Part shown: positions 1 through 7,646 of the stretch, one piece after another
How the letters are laid out: each line of letters begins with the position of its first letter
Numbering within the stretch: position 1 is the stretch's first letter
Source of the DNA: an uncultured Bacteroides sp.
GTDB lineage: Bacteria > Bacteroidota > Bacteroidia > Bacteroidales > Bacteroidaceae
Direction of reading: 5' to 3'
NCBI GenBank assembly: GCA_900755095.1
Contig: CAAEFE010000120.1
Span: 47,998-111,997, forward strand
DNA length: 64,000 nt
Translations under genes and position numbers: made by a program
Notes under the pieces: generated by a model
Databases searched by the model: none
Told to the model about the DNA's origin: nothing
Seen by the model: the letters and a program-made list of their open reading frames with translations, nothing else

Positions 1-42
1 TGTTTGCTCACTATGGATGAAAGCATGTTTTTGAAAAAGTAA
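1..42 (+). CDS. 3' end of an upstream capsule-locus gene (partial)
   Basis: An open frame runs from the window edge to a TAA at 40-42 and encodes only about 13 residues ending in FLKK. It stops 17 bases before the next gene and points the same way, so it is probably the C-terminus of the preceding capsule gene. The visible residues are too few to name a family. Confidence 0.4.
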   Translation, partial: CLLTMDESMFLKK

Positions 43-59
43 TTAAGAAGATATAAACT

Positions 60-1067
60 ATGATTCAGTTTAATGTACAGGACATAAGCGAATACAGAGG
101 ACAGCTGATGGGTATTGCTACTCTTTTGGTCATCTTTGGTCATTCAGTGGGTAATGGTGTAGCAATGCCAAGATGGATGGAATCTCTCTGTGGATTGTCA
201 TCTGTAGGAGTAGATATATTCCTCCTTGTAAGCGGCTTGGGGCTATGGTACTCGCTCACAAGTCTGAATGGAAATAATGTTCAACAAGGAGTAAGGTGTT
301 GGTATTTAAGGAGATATAAGAGAATATTGATTCCATATCTTATCATTATTGGTTTCCATTGTACATTGTCTGTATTACATGGGATGCCTATTTCTCAGGC
401 TTTGTTTGAACTATCAACACTCAGTTATTGGGTCAATCATCAGGGAGCTTGGTTTATTGCAATGCTGATACCGGTGTATGCACTAACTCCGCTTCATTAC
501 CGAATCTGCAATAAAGTAAAGAGTCCTGTGTTGTATTCTTCGTTGCTTATTGCTTTTATGGTTGTAATCTCTGCGCTGAACTATCCGGTTGAAAGTACAG
601 GCTGTCAGATGGTGATTGATAATGTCAAACAGGTGTTGTATCATTTGCCTAGTTTCTTGATAGGTTTCATGTTAGCACCTTTTGCAAAGACAGGCAAGAA
701 GATCTCATACTTTTGGATGAGTATTTTGCCTCTTGCACTTGTAGCAATAATGAAAGTCATGCAGTGTGGATATTGGCCGGAATTTTTGGTGTTACCTTTC
801 GTTGCGGTATGTTGTCCGACTTTTAAGTATATGGGTAAGATCTTTTTTTCTGTACTGAATTTCTTAGGTAAAATTTCTTTGGAGTCATACTTGCTAAACG
901 TAGTAATTGGAACTTGGATTATCTGGTATTTGCCAAATCTGTATAACTCTTCAATGAACAAGGGGTGTTATTTGTCCTACTTCATAGTATGTGTAGTAGG
1001 AACTGTGTTGGCATACCTAATACATTTGATGTGCAACAAACTGTTCTTTAAATCGAAAGAACGATAA
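60..1067 (+). CDS. acyltransferase family 3 membrane protein (capsule O-acetyltransferase)
   Basis: The protein has 335 residues and is strongly hydrophobic throughout, with about ten predicted membrane helices. The N-terminal YRGQLMGIATLLVIFGHSVG carries the His in the first helix that is typical of acyltransferase-3 (OafA/WecH-like) proteins, and RRYKRILIPYL is a usual cytoplasmic loop. Members of this family move acetyl or other acyl groups onto sugars of surface polysaccharides. The gene sits directly upstream of other polysaccharide genes, so decoration of the capsule is the likely job; the acceptor sugar cannot be read from sequence. An O-antigen polymerase is less likely because of the acyltransferase-3 N-terminus. 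Confidence 0.82.
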   Translation: MIQFNVQDISEYRGQLMGIATLLVIFGHSVGNGVAMPRWMESLCGLSSVGVDIFLLVSGLGLWYSLTSLNGNNVQQGVRCWYLRRYKRILIPYLIIIGFHCTLSVLHGMPISQALFELSTLSYWVNHQGAWFIAMLIPVYALTPLHYRICNKVKSPVLYSSLLIAFMVVISALNYPVESTGCQMVIDNVKQVLYHLPSFLIGFMLAPFAKTGKKISYFWMSILPLALVAIMKVMQCGYWPEFLVLPFVAVCCPTFKYMGKIFFSVLNFLGKISLESYLLNVVIGTWIIWYLPNLYNSSMNKGCYLSYFIVCVVGTVLAYLIHLMCNKLFFKSKER

Positions 1068-1076
1068 ATATATAAT

Positions 1077-1139
1077 ATGACATTAAAACATTTTTTCGAA
1101 GTATATCCTCCCAAGCGTATGTTGAGGCATCATTGGTAG
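1077..1139 (+). pseudogene. detached 5' fragment of the following acetyltransferase
   Basis: An ATG at 1077, 9 bases after the preceding stop, opens a 20-codon frame beginning MTLKHFFEVYPPKRMLRHHW and closed by TAG at 1137-1139. The start of this peptide resembles the N-terminus expected of capsule acetyltransferases, but it lies in a different frame from the acetyltransferase body that follows. The stop falls within the left arm of a perfect inverted repeat. I infer that the two pieces were once one gene. It could instead be a short leader ORF. Confidence 0.45.
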
Positions 1140-1171
1140 GTCTTGCTGACCTACCAATGATGCCTCAACAT
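1119..1171. repeat. perfect 24-bp inverted repeat with 5-nt spacer
   Basis: The bases at 1119-1142 are exactly complementary, in reverse, to 1148-1171, leaving a loop of TTGCT. The arms fall across the frame break at the start of the acetyltransferase gene. There is no T-run after the stem, so a classical terminator is unlikely. One arm may be a template-switch copy of the other. Confidence 0.9.
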
Positions 1172-1534
1172 AGAGCTAAGTGCTTGAAAATGGCGGGAGT
1201 AAATATTAAAGGTCGTGCTATGATTTATGGTGGAGTAGGTGTTGATACGGTCTATCCTGACAGTATCTATATCGGCAAAGGTGTGCGTATCACCGCTGGC
1301 ACAAAGATTCTGACTCATTATCTTGATCCATCCCAACCTGGTGTTCATTTTCGCAGAGGTGAGGTGCATATCGAAGATGATGTTTTTATAGGACTGAATG
1401 TGTGTATCTGTAGTTCGGTTACTATTGGCAAGGGAGCCATTATAGGAGCAGGAAGTGTGGTTACTAAAGACATTCCACCCTACCAGGTTTGGGCTGGAAA
1501 TCCTGCCCGTTATATTAAAGACAGAGCAAAATGA
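1133..1534 (+). CDS. left-handed beta-helix O-acetyltransferase, probably 5'-truncated
   Basis: The 133-residue frame carries hexapeptide-repeat features of the LbH acetyltransferase fold (MaA/WbbJ/CysE type): IEDDVFIGLNVCICSSVTIGKGAIIGAGSVVTKD (read in sections) followed by the C-terminal signature WAGNPARYIKD. Such enzymes use acetyl-CoA to O-acetylate sugars. The frame opens with TTG at 1133; the first ATG codons are at 1157 and 1160, both inside the right arm of the 24-bp inverted repeat. A plausible native N-terminus lies upstream in another frame. The catalytic core looks intact, so an enzyme begun at 1157 may still work. It overlaps the next gene by ATGA. Confidence 0.72.
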   Translation: MVGLADLPMMPQHRAKCLKMAGVNIKGRAMIYGGVGVDTVYPDSIYIGKGVRITAGTKILTHYLDPSQPGVHFRRGEVHIEDDVFIGLNVCICSSVTIGKGAIIGAGSVVTKDIPPYQVWAGNPARYIKDRAK

Positions 1535-2583
1535 AAATAGCAATTCTGATACCTACTATTAAACCAGGAGGTGCAGAGAAACAGGCTGCATTACTGGCAG
1601 CAACACTCAGTGAGGAGAATGAGGTACACTTTGTTTCATTATGGGGGAAGAAGAACCTATCGGTGATAGTGCAAAAGTTTCTGGAGGATGCGCATGTACA
1701 AATTCATTATCTTTCTGGAAAGAGCTTCGGCAAGTGGAAGGAGTATTATCAACTGTTGAAGCAACAAAAGATAGAAATTGCATTCAACTATCTGACAACA
1801 TGTGATGTGACAGGTGCAATGGTGGAGAAACTTGCAGGCGTGAAGACTGTATTCAATGGCATTCGAAACTCGCGACTGGCTCCGGCGAAGACCGTATTGG
1901 AATGGTTTGCGCACAACTTCTTTGCAGATTATACTATATATAATTGTCAGTCGGGAGCAAAACACTTTGAGAATCTGGGTTTCTGTAAGAAGAAGACTAT
2001 TGTGATTCCCAACTGCTTCCCTAATATCAGCAAGCCGATAGAGCGTACTGACAAGGATATAAAGACTATTATTACAGTTGGTCGTTTTGAGCCACAGAAG
2101 GACTATCTGACAGCCATCAAAACCATAGCTGATTTGAGGAAGACAAGGCAGGACTTTGTGTTCACCATTATTGGACATGGTCATATAGAGACTCAAGTCA
2201 GAGATTGGGTAGAGGAATATGGTTTGACGAATTACACTCAGATTCTTATAGCCCCAGACAATGTACAAGAAATTCTTAAATCGGCTGATATTTATCTCTC
2301 GACGAGTCTTTTTGAGGGAACGAGTAATAGTATCATGGAAGCAATGAATTGGAGTATTCCTGTAGTGGCAACAAATGTAGGAGATAATAATCAATTGATA
2401 AAAGATTCTTGGAATGGTTATCTGATTTCAATAGGAGACTATAAAAAATTGTCAGAACATCTTCTAAAACTGTTACATGACGATAAGCTTCGCATTGAAA
2501 TGGGTATACGGGGAAATGAACGTCTGCATAATTATTCTGTAGAACGTTTTGTAGAAAACTATTCAAAAGTTTTAGAAAAATGA
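1531..2583 (+). CDS. glycosyltransferase family 4
   Basis: The 350-residue protein has the GT-B fold landmarks of GT4: an N-terminal GGAEKQ loop for the nucleotide-sugar donor side, VGRFEPQKDY at the start of the C-terminal domain, and an EX7E motif in FEGTSNSIMEAM followed by VATNVGDN. It transfers a sugar to a growing lipid-linked repeat unit at the cytoplasmic membrane face. Its start overlaps the upstream acetyltransferase by ATGA and its end overlaps the next glycosyltransferase in the same way, indicating translational coupling within one operon. Donor and linkage cannot be told from sequence. Confidence 0.9.
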   Translation: MKIAILIPTIKPGGAEKQAALLAATLSEENEVHFVSLWGKKNLSVIVQKFLEDAHVQIHYLSGKSFGKWKEYYQLLKQQKIEIAFNYLTTCDVTGAMVEKLAGVKTVFNGIRNSRLAPAKTVLEWFAHNFFADYTIYNCQSGAKHFENLGFCKKKTIVIPNCFPNISKPIERTDKDIKTIITVGRFEPQKDYLTAIKTIADLRKTRQDFVFTIIGHGHIETQVRDWVEEYGLTNYTQILIAPDNVQEILKSADIYLSTSLFEGTSNSIMEAMNWSIPVVATNVGDNNQLIKDSWNGYLISIGDYKKLSEHLLKLLHDDKLRIEMGIRGNERLHNYSVERFVENYSKVLEK

Positions 2584-3689
2584 AAATAGCATTTATAGGA
2601 GGACGCACTTTTTACCATCCAGATGGTATCGCAACATATATGTATAATCTTGCTACAGAATTAGTTAAGATGGGGCACGAACCTATCGTATATCAAGAGA
2701 GTGATCATAATGGAGAAGAATGGGTGAATGGTTTTAAGGTAGTTCATCAAAAGTCATTTAGGAATGCAGCTCTTACAAAAATATTATTGGGATTCAAATC
2801 TACAATAATGGGACTTTTCAAAGAGAAAGATATACAGGTATTCCATTATAATTGCGGTGCTCCAGCACTGATTAGTTCTATATGGCCAAGATTGTTTGGT
2901 AGGGTTTCTCTTATGCAGAATCACGGATTGGAGTTTAATAGGACAAAATATTCATTGCGTAAACGTAATATTTTGAGAAAAAAATTCTATTTTGATTGTA
3001 AAATCAATAAGTATTTAACAGCGGTTTCGCAAGAACAAACAGATTTTATACGCGAACATTTTCATAAAGATTGCCGTACTATTTCATGTGCTGTAAATAT
3101 TCCACAGGAAACGTCTAAAAGCGATGTGTTGGAACGTTTTGGCATTATTCCTAATAATTATATTGTTTTTATGGGACGACTTGTTCAAGATAAGAATCCT
3201 GATTATTTGATAAAAGGTTTTATGAATAGTCAACATGGTGATAAACAGTTGGTTATTTGTGGATGTGCTGCCCCTAGATCATCATATGGCGATTATTTAC
3301 ATATGTTGGCAAAGGACGATCCAAATATTATTTTTACAGGAGCGATATTTGGTGCAGACAAAGATACGATACTCCGTAACGCATGGATATTTTGTTTACC
3401 TTCTTCAATGGAAGGTCTACCAATTTCTTTATTAGAAGGAATGAGTTATGGTAAAGTTTGTATAGCTTCAGATATTACTGCTAACAAAGAAGCTTTAGGT
3501 GATTCTGGGATTTGGGTGAAAAAAGAAAATGCAGAAGATATAACTTATGCCCTAGACCGTTTATATACTAATTTTGAAAATTACGAATGGCAAAAAAAAG
3601 TTAATCGTGAACGATGCGAAAGGTTGTTTTCTTGGCCCAAAATAGCAAAGGACTATATTGACTTTTTGAGTGAATTGATAAAAAAGTAA
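2580..3689 (+). CDS. glycosyltransferase family 4
   Basis: The 369-residue protein has GT4 features: the N-terminal GIATYMYNLATELVKMGH, the domain-two opening VFMGRLVQDKNPDYLI, and an EX7E motif in MEGLPISLLEGMSYG followed by ASDI. It probably adds one sugar to the capsule repeat unit. It is more AT-rich than the preceding glycosyltransferase, which suggests separate origins of genes within the locus. It starts with an ATGA overlap and is followed by a 72-base gap that contains a possible gene remnant. Confidence 0.9.
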   Translation: MKIAFIGGRTFYHPDGIATYMYNLATELVKMGHEPIVYQESDHNGEEWVNGFKVVHQKSFRNAALTKILLGFKSTIMGLFKEKDIQVFHYNCGAPALISSIWPRLFGRVSLMQNHGLEFNRTKYSLRKRNILRKKFYFDCKINKYLTAVSQEQTDFIREHFHKDCRTISCAVNIPQETSKSDVLERFGIIPNNYIVFMGRLVQDKNPDYLIKGFMNSQHGDKQLVICGCAAPRSSYGDYLHMLAKDDPNIIFTGAIFGADKDTILRNAWIFCLPSSMEGLPISLLEGMSYGKVCIASDITANKEALGDSGIWVKKENAEDITYALDRLYTNFENYEWQKKVNRERCERLFSWPKIAKDYIDFLSELIKK

Positions 3690-3765
3690 ATGTTATAATT
3701 ATGCTGGATTTTTAAGTGAAGAAAGTTGGCAAGATAGAAGTATTATGAAATCTAATCATATATGA
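3682..3765 (+). pseudogene. possible 3' remnant of a deleted capsule gene
   Basis: A short open stretch between two genes reads as ordinary protein (for example NYAGFLSEESWQDRSIM) and ends in a TGA at 3763-3765 that overlaps the next start as ATGA. That overlap style matches true gene junctions in this operon. No start codon with an upstream frame is present because a TAA lies at 3679-3681. I infer that the 5' part of a gene was lost; the family cannot be recognised. Confidence 0.35.
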
Positions 3766-4358
3766 AAACAACTTTGACATATAAAATTCTTTGTCTATTG
3801 GGCTTTAAATATCCAATAGAGGATTATGGAGATGTAAGTCTATGGAAGGTATTAAAACAGTTTTTTATAAATTGGTATCATCGTCTAATAATTAATGCAA
3901 TGAATTGGGCAATTTTAGAACCATTTAATCCTAGAAAACTTAGACCTGCGATTCTTCGTAAACTGGGAGCAAAGGTGGGAAAAGATGTGTTCATTGGTGA
4001 CTATGTTCGTGTAGACTTGAACCATTCTGATTTGATTGAGATAGAGGATGGTGTGCACATTGCAGGTGATTGTCGTTTACTTTGTCATAAGAAGGAACTT
4101 GCAGAATATAAACAGGGAATGACTTACGGCATGATGCCTTATAAATATGGTAAAATTCATTTGTGCAAGAATTGCGCTATAGGGACTGGTTGTATTGTGA
4201 TGCCAGGTGTGACTGTAGGTGAAGGTGCTGTTGTTGGTGCCGGTGCTATGGTGACTAAGGACATTCCAGCTTGGACATTAGCGTTGGGATGTCCTGCTAA
4301 AGTGGTAAAAGAATTTCCTAAGGATGATCCTAAGTATGTTTCAAAAAAATCTCAATAA
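3762..4358 (+). CDS. left-handed beta-helix acetyltransferase (maltose/serine acetyltransferase-like)
   Basis: The 198-residue protein begins with an N-terminal helical region and then hexapeptide repeats such as VGKDVFIGDYVRVDLNHSDLIEIEDGV (read in parts), IGTGCIVMPGVTVGEGAVVGAGAMVTKDIP, and the terminal ALGCPAKVVKEFP. This is the LbH acyl-CoA transferase fold; it is likely to O- or N-acetylate a capsule sugar or sugar nucleotide. It is the second such enzyme in the operon. The ATG at 3762 is preferred because of the ATGA junction with the upstream remnant. Confidence 0.82.
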   Translation: MKTTLTYKILCLLGFKYPIEDYGDVSLWKVLKQFFINWYHRLIINAMNWAILEPFNPRKLRPAILRKLGAKVGKDVFIGDYVRVDLNHSDLIEIEDGVHIAGDCRLLCHKKELAEYKQGMTYGMMPYKYGKIHLCKNCAIGTGCIVMPGVTVGEGAVVGAGAMVTKDIPAWTLALGCPAKVVKEFPKDDPKYVSKKSQ

Positions 4359-4403
4359 GTTTCAGCAGATTTAGGTATTCTGCAAAAAACAGCTACATAA
4401 AAA

Positions 4404-5279
4404 ATGAAAAGGGTATTGATTACAGGTGCCAACAGTTTTGTTGGTGTGAATGTGGAGAAATGGCTATTGCAGACTCCGGATGAGTTTATTGTAGAGACTG
4501 TGGATACCATGAATGAGGCTTGGAAGAAGGCTGACTTTGCGAAATATGATGTAGTGTTCCATGTAGCCGGTATTGCACATGTGGATCCTAAGCCTAAAAT
4601 GGCTCCGTTGTACTATAAGGTAAATCGGGATTTGACTATAGAGATTGCGAAGTGGGCAAAGAAACATGGGGTGAAGCAGTTCATCTTTATGAGTTCAAAG
4701 ATTGTATATCATGCGAGCAAGAGCCTGAAAGGGGATGTGATAACAGAAAACACAAAACCACACCCTAATGATTTCTATGGAGATAGTAAACTTCAAGCAG
4801 AGAATGGTTTGAGGAAACTTGAGTCATCCAGTTTTAAGGTAGCATTACTTCGTCCTTGTATGATCTATGGCTTAGGTAATAAGGGCAACTTACCTCGGTT
4901 GGCCTGGTTGGCAACAAAGACTCCAATTTTCCCTGCTTGGCATAATAAGCGAAGTATGATTCATGTATACAATCTGGCAGAGTTAGTTCGTCAGGTAATT
5001 CTTCGTGAATTGAGTGGTATATTCCATCCTCAGAACAAGGAATATGCAGATACCGTAGAGATAGTTCGTTATTTTGCTAAAAAATATAACAAGAAAGTAT
5101 GGATTACAGTGGGAATCAATCCATTAGTTTGGTTGGGAAGTTTCTTTCTCAAATCTATTTGTAAGATGTTTGCAGACTCGTGCTATGATCAGAAAATTAG
5201 TACCTATGATTTTGAGTATCAAGTAGTAAAATTTGAGGAGAGCTTAAAAGACGTAGAGGCAAGGAAAAACATGAAGTAA
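4404..5279 (+). CDS. NAD-dependent epimerase/dehydratase of capsule synthesis
   Basis: This 291-residue extended short-chain dehydrogenase has a nucleotide-binding TGANSFVG at residues 7-14 and a catalytic Tyr-x3-Lys at Y125 and K129, within FYGDSKLQAE. Family members interconvert or reduce nucleotide sugars, for example UDP-4-keto-6-deoxy-HexNAc. Pairing of such an enzyme with the initiating sugar-phosphate transferase that follows is common in WbpV/WbpL-like and Bacteroides WcfS-like loci, so it probably supplies the first sugar of the repeat unit. The exact reaction is not visible. Confidence 0.82.
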   Translation: MKRVLITGANSFVGVNVEKWLLQTPDEFIVETVDTMNEAWKKADFAKYDVVFHVAGIAHVDPKPKMAPLYYKVNRDLTIEIAKWAKKHGVKQFIFMSSKIVYHASKSLKGDVITENTKPHPNDFYGDSKLQAENGLRKLESSSFKVALLRPCMIYGLGNKGNLPRLAWLATKTPIFPAWHNKRSMIHVYNLAELVRQVILRELSGIFHPQNKEYADTVEIVRYFAKKYNKKVWITVGINPLVWLGSFFLKSICKMFADSCYDQKISTYDFEYQVVKFEESLKDVEARKNMK

Positions 5280-5396
5280 TGGCAAAAGAAAATAAGTATT
5301 TTTTATACGACAAGGGAAAACGATAATTATAATTTGGTTGCACATATAGCTGGTACTTTAACTTATTGAATATAATAAAGATATATAAATGGTATA
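5280..5396 (+). other. intergenic stretch with short open frames, possible gene remnant
   Basis: In the frame of the preceding epimerase, the codons after its stop remain open to a TGA at 5367-5369 and read plausibly (IFYTTRENDNYNLVAHI). A separate 15-codon ORF starts at 5279 with a TAATG overlap. Neither is convincing as a working gene. Decay of a former gene here is possible. Confidence 0.25.
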
Positions 5397-6059
5397 ATGT
5401 TTTACAAAGTAATCAAGCGGATATTTGATTTTATCTGTGCCTTGATAGGCATCATTGGTACATCACCTTTATGGATAGTCGGTATTATCGGAATCTTGGT
5501 TTCCGACTGGGGACCAGTATTCTATACAGCTCGTCGTATAGGTAAGAATAACAAACCATTCAAAATGTATAAATTTCGTTCTATGCGAGTGGCAAAAGCT
5601 GCTACAGAGGCTTCTTTAAGACCTGACGAAGATCGTATATTTCCGTTCGGTCATTTTATCCGCAAGGTGAAGATTGACGAGTTACCACAGTTGTTGAATA
5701 TTTTAAATGGCACTATGTCGATAATTGGACCACGTCCGGTAGCACAGGACCAATTTGAGATGTTTCGTTATGGAAAATGGAATGAGGCAGCAAAAGTGCC
5801 GGTAGGATTGAGCGGACCGGCAGCACTTTATGACTTTATCTATGGTGATCAGATCACAGATGAGAAAGAGTATATGGAAAAGGTATATCCTACACGTCGT
5901 GAATTAGAATATACGTATGTCCAAAAGGCTGGCATATTCTACGATTTAAAGATGATAGTATATACTGTCGTTTGCATACTCTATGCAGTGTGTGGTAAAG
6001 AATGCACTTGGATGCTGAATGAGTTTGTTGAGGATGCAAAGATGACAATGGATAAATGA
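5397..6059 (+). CDS. initiating sugar-phosphate transferase (WcfS/PglC-like)
   Basis: The 220-residue protein has one N-terminal membrane segment (about residues 10-33) and the polyprenyl-phosphate hexose-1-phosphate transferase core: YKFRSMRV, then KIDELPQLLNILNGTMSIIGPRPV. It matches the monotopic PglC/WcaJ C-terminal catalytic unit without the long WbaP membrane domain. It moves a sugar-1-phosphate from a UDP-sugar to undecaprenyl phosphate, which starts the repeat unit. In Bacteroides fragilis PSA the WcfS enzyme of this type does that job. Being near the 3' end of the operon is normal for these loci. Confidence 0.9.
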   Translation: MFYKVIKRIFDFICALIGIIGTSPLWIVGIIGILVSDWGPVFYTARRIGKNNKPFKMYKFRSMRVAKAATEASLRPDEDRIFPFGHFIRKVKIDELPQLLNILNGTMSIIGPRPVAQDQFEMFRYGKWNEAAKVPVGLSGPAALYDFIYGDQITDEKEYMEKVYPTRRELEYTYVQKAGIFYDLKMIVYTVVCILYAVCGKECTWMLNEFVEDAKMTMDK

Positions 6060-6103
6060 ACGAATACAGTACCGATCAGATGAATGATGATCAATGGTGT
6101 TAG
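6056..6103 (+). other. 15-codon ORF with ATGA overlap, unclear
   Basis: An ATG at 6056 overlaps the stop of the sugar transferase as ATGA and encodes a 15-residue peptide beginning MNEYSTDQMN and closed by TAG. The overlap style suits a real or former gene start, but the peptide is too short to identify. It may be the stub of a lost gene or chance. Confidence 0.2.
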
Positions 6104-6145
6104 AGTTTGGCGTAAGTAGAGAAAAATAAAATAAAGACAAATGCA

Positions 6146-6823
6146 ATGAAATATTTATTAGTAGTAGCACATCCCGACGACGAAGTCCTGGGGGCAGGTG
6201 CGTCTATGTGGAAATGGTCACATGAAGGTGACGAAGTCAATGTGGCAATAATGTGTACAGAGGCAAAGGCTCGTGCATTCCGTCCTTCTGACGCTGAATT
6301 GGAAGACGATACGGATGCAGCTACAAACTTTATTGGTGTAAGCAAAAAGTATGAAGCAACGTTCCCGAATATTGAGATGAACACAGTGCCTCATTTGAAG
6401 TTGGTACAGTTCATTGAGAGTGCTATTCGTGAAAGTGAACCAGATATTATTATTACTCATCATCCAGCTGATACCAACAATGATCATTTGCAGACTTCAA
6501 TGGCTTGTCAGGAAGCTATCCGTTTGTTCCAACGTCTGCCAAGTGTGAAGCCAGTGAAAGAATTTTGGTATATGGAAGTGCCTTCATGTAGTGAATGGGC
6601 TATCAATGATGCCATGAACTTGTTTCGTCCTAACTGTTATGTTGAGGTGGGTATAGAAGGTGTGGAAGCAAAGTGCAAGGCATTGGCAATGTACCGTGGT
6701 GTTATGCGGCCTTACCCTCATCCTCGTAGCAATGAATATATTGAGGGATTAGCAGCAATGCGAGGCAGTCAATGGGGATGTAAATATGCTGAAGCATTTC
6801 AAGTTGTGCTGAGAAGATATTAA
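6146..6823 (+). CDS. PIG-L/LmbE family deacetylase
   Basis: The 225-residue protein starts with the zinc-binding AHPDDE signature at residues 8-13 and has a downstream HHPADTNNDH that supplies the third metal ligand and active-site residues. PIG-L enzymes remove acetyl groups from N-acetyl amino sugars or related substrates. Within a capsule operon it probably deacetylates a HexNAc, either as nucleotide sugar or after lipid linkage, leaving a free amino group and thus positive charge. Bacteroides zwitterionic capsules need such groups, but that this capsule is zwitterionic is inference only. Confidence 0.88.
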   Translation: MKYLLVVAHPDDEVLGAGASMWKWSHEGDEVNVAIMCTEAKARAFRPSDAELEDDTDAATNFIGVSKKYEATFPNIEMNTVPHLKLVQFIESAIRESEPDIIITHHPADTNNDHLQTSMACQEAIRLFQRLPSVKPVKEFWYMEVPSCSEWAINDAMNLFRPNCYVEVGIEGVEAKCKALAMYRGVMRPYPHPRSNEYIEGLAAMRGSQWGCKYAEAFQVVLRRY

Positions 6824-6914
6824 TGTGTAGTTTATGGAGTTTATGAGAGGGCTATGGGCGTTTTGTTCTTACCTTTTTGTTCCTAGAAGGGGAAAGAAGA
6901 TGCTCAATAATTGA

Positions 6915-7361
6915 ATGTATAGTATGGAAATAAATAAACAATTGCTTGAAGCTCTCTTTGCAGAGGCTAAAGAGAATCCACGCTTGCGTCAGAACTTCGA
7001 TTTGCGTACCTCACCTGCTGATACCAGCCAGCGAATGCTTAACGCATTACTTCCGGGTACAGTTGTGCCCATTCATCGGCATGAAGATACTACCGAAACT
7101 GTAATCTGCCTGTGTGGTAAGTTGGACGAAGTAATTTATGAGGAAGTAGTTTCGTATGAGAAGGATACGGATGATTTTCAGAAGGGGATGAGTGTACAAA
7201 ATGTAGCTCGTAAGGTTGAGTATCGAGAAGTACAGCGTATCCATCTCAATCCTACAGAAGCCAAGTATGGTTGTCAGATACCTAAGGGTGCATGGCATAC
7301 TGTGGAAGTGATTGAACCATCTGTCATCTTTGAGGCTAAAGATGGAGCTTATGCTCGTTAA
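6915..7361 (+). CDS. WbuC family cupin metalloprotein
   Basis: The 148-residue protein has the cupin arrangement PIHRHEDTTETVICLCGK and, later, QIPKGAWHTVEVIEP, giving the metal-binding histidines and glutamate of the WbuC family. WbuC proteins occur in O-antigen and capsule loci that make FucNAc-type sugars, but their reaction is not settled. An alternative start is the Met at 6924. It is the last gene of the operon, followed by a weak hairpin and then a hairpin cluster. Confidence 0.85.
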   Translation: MYSMEINKQLLEALFAEAKENPRLRQNFDLRTSPADTSQRMLNALLPGTVVPIHRHEDTTETVICLCGKLDEVIYEEVVSYEKDTDDFQKGMSVQNVARKVEYREVQRIHLNPTEAKYGCQIPKGAWHTVEVIEPSVIFEAKDGAYAR

Positions 7362-7388
7362 ACGATGAAAAACAGATGAAATGAATAG

Positions 7389-7410
7389 GAAGTACTGAAA
7401 GTGCTTTTTA
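7389..7410 (+). terminator. weak terminator candidate of the capsule operon
   Basis: AGTACT at 7391-7396 can pair with AGTGCT at 7400-7405 (one G-T pair) across a 3-base loop and is followed by five T residues. The stem is short, so termination may be partial; stronger hairpins lie downstream. Confidence 0.4.
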
Positions 7411-7465
7411 ATACGTTAAGTTATAATTGAACATTTACAATGAGATGGAAAAATGTAGGTCCCTA

Positions 7466-7566
7466 GATTCATGTGACAAACATGAATCCCTGCATTTAGT
7501 AGATTAGGAGCAATACAGTGGTATTGTCCTAATCTCGCTCTTCATATTAGTGTTAACACTAATATG
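7466..7566. repeat. three successive inverted repeats
   Basis: Stem 1 is a perfect 9-bp repeat (7466-7474 with 7480-7488). Stem 2 is a 14-bp stem with one bulged G (7502-7516 with 7521-7534) and a 4-base loop. Stem 3 is a perfect 24-base palindrome (7543-7566). They lie in about 100 bases at the boundary between the capsule operon and the convergent amidase gene. None has a T-run on the + side, so they may be recognition or structural sites as much as terminators. Confidence 0.85.
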
Positions 7567-7646
7567 ATTTCCCAAAAATACCAACTGTCTGTGAAGATCG
7601 TTGATATTTTTTTATACAATAAGCCGTGGTGGAAATCTAAAAGAAG

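Noticed and set aside
1119..1171. Palindrome as a transcription terminator
   Set aside because: No T-run follows and the stem is inside coding frames of an operon that continues downstream.
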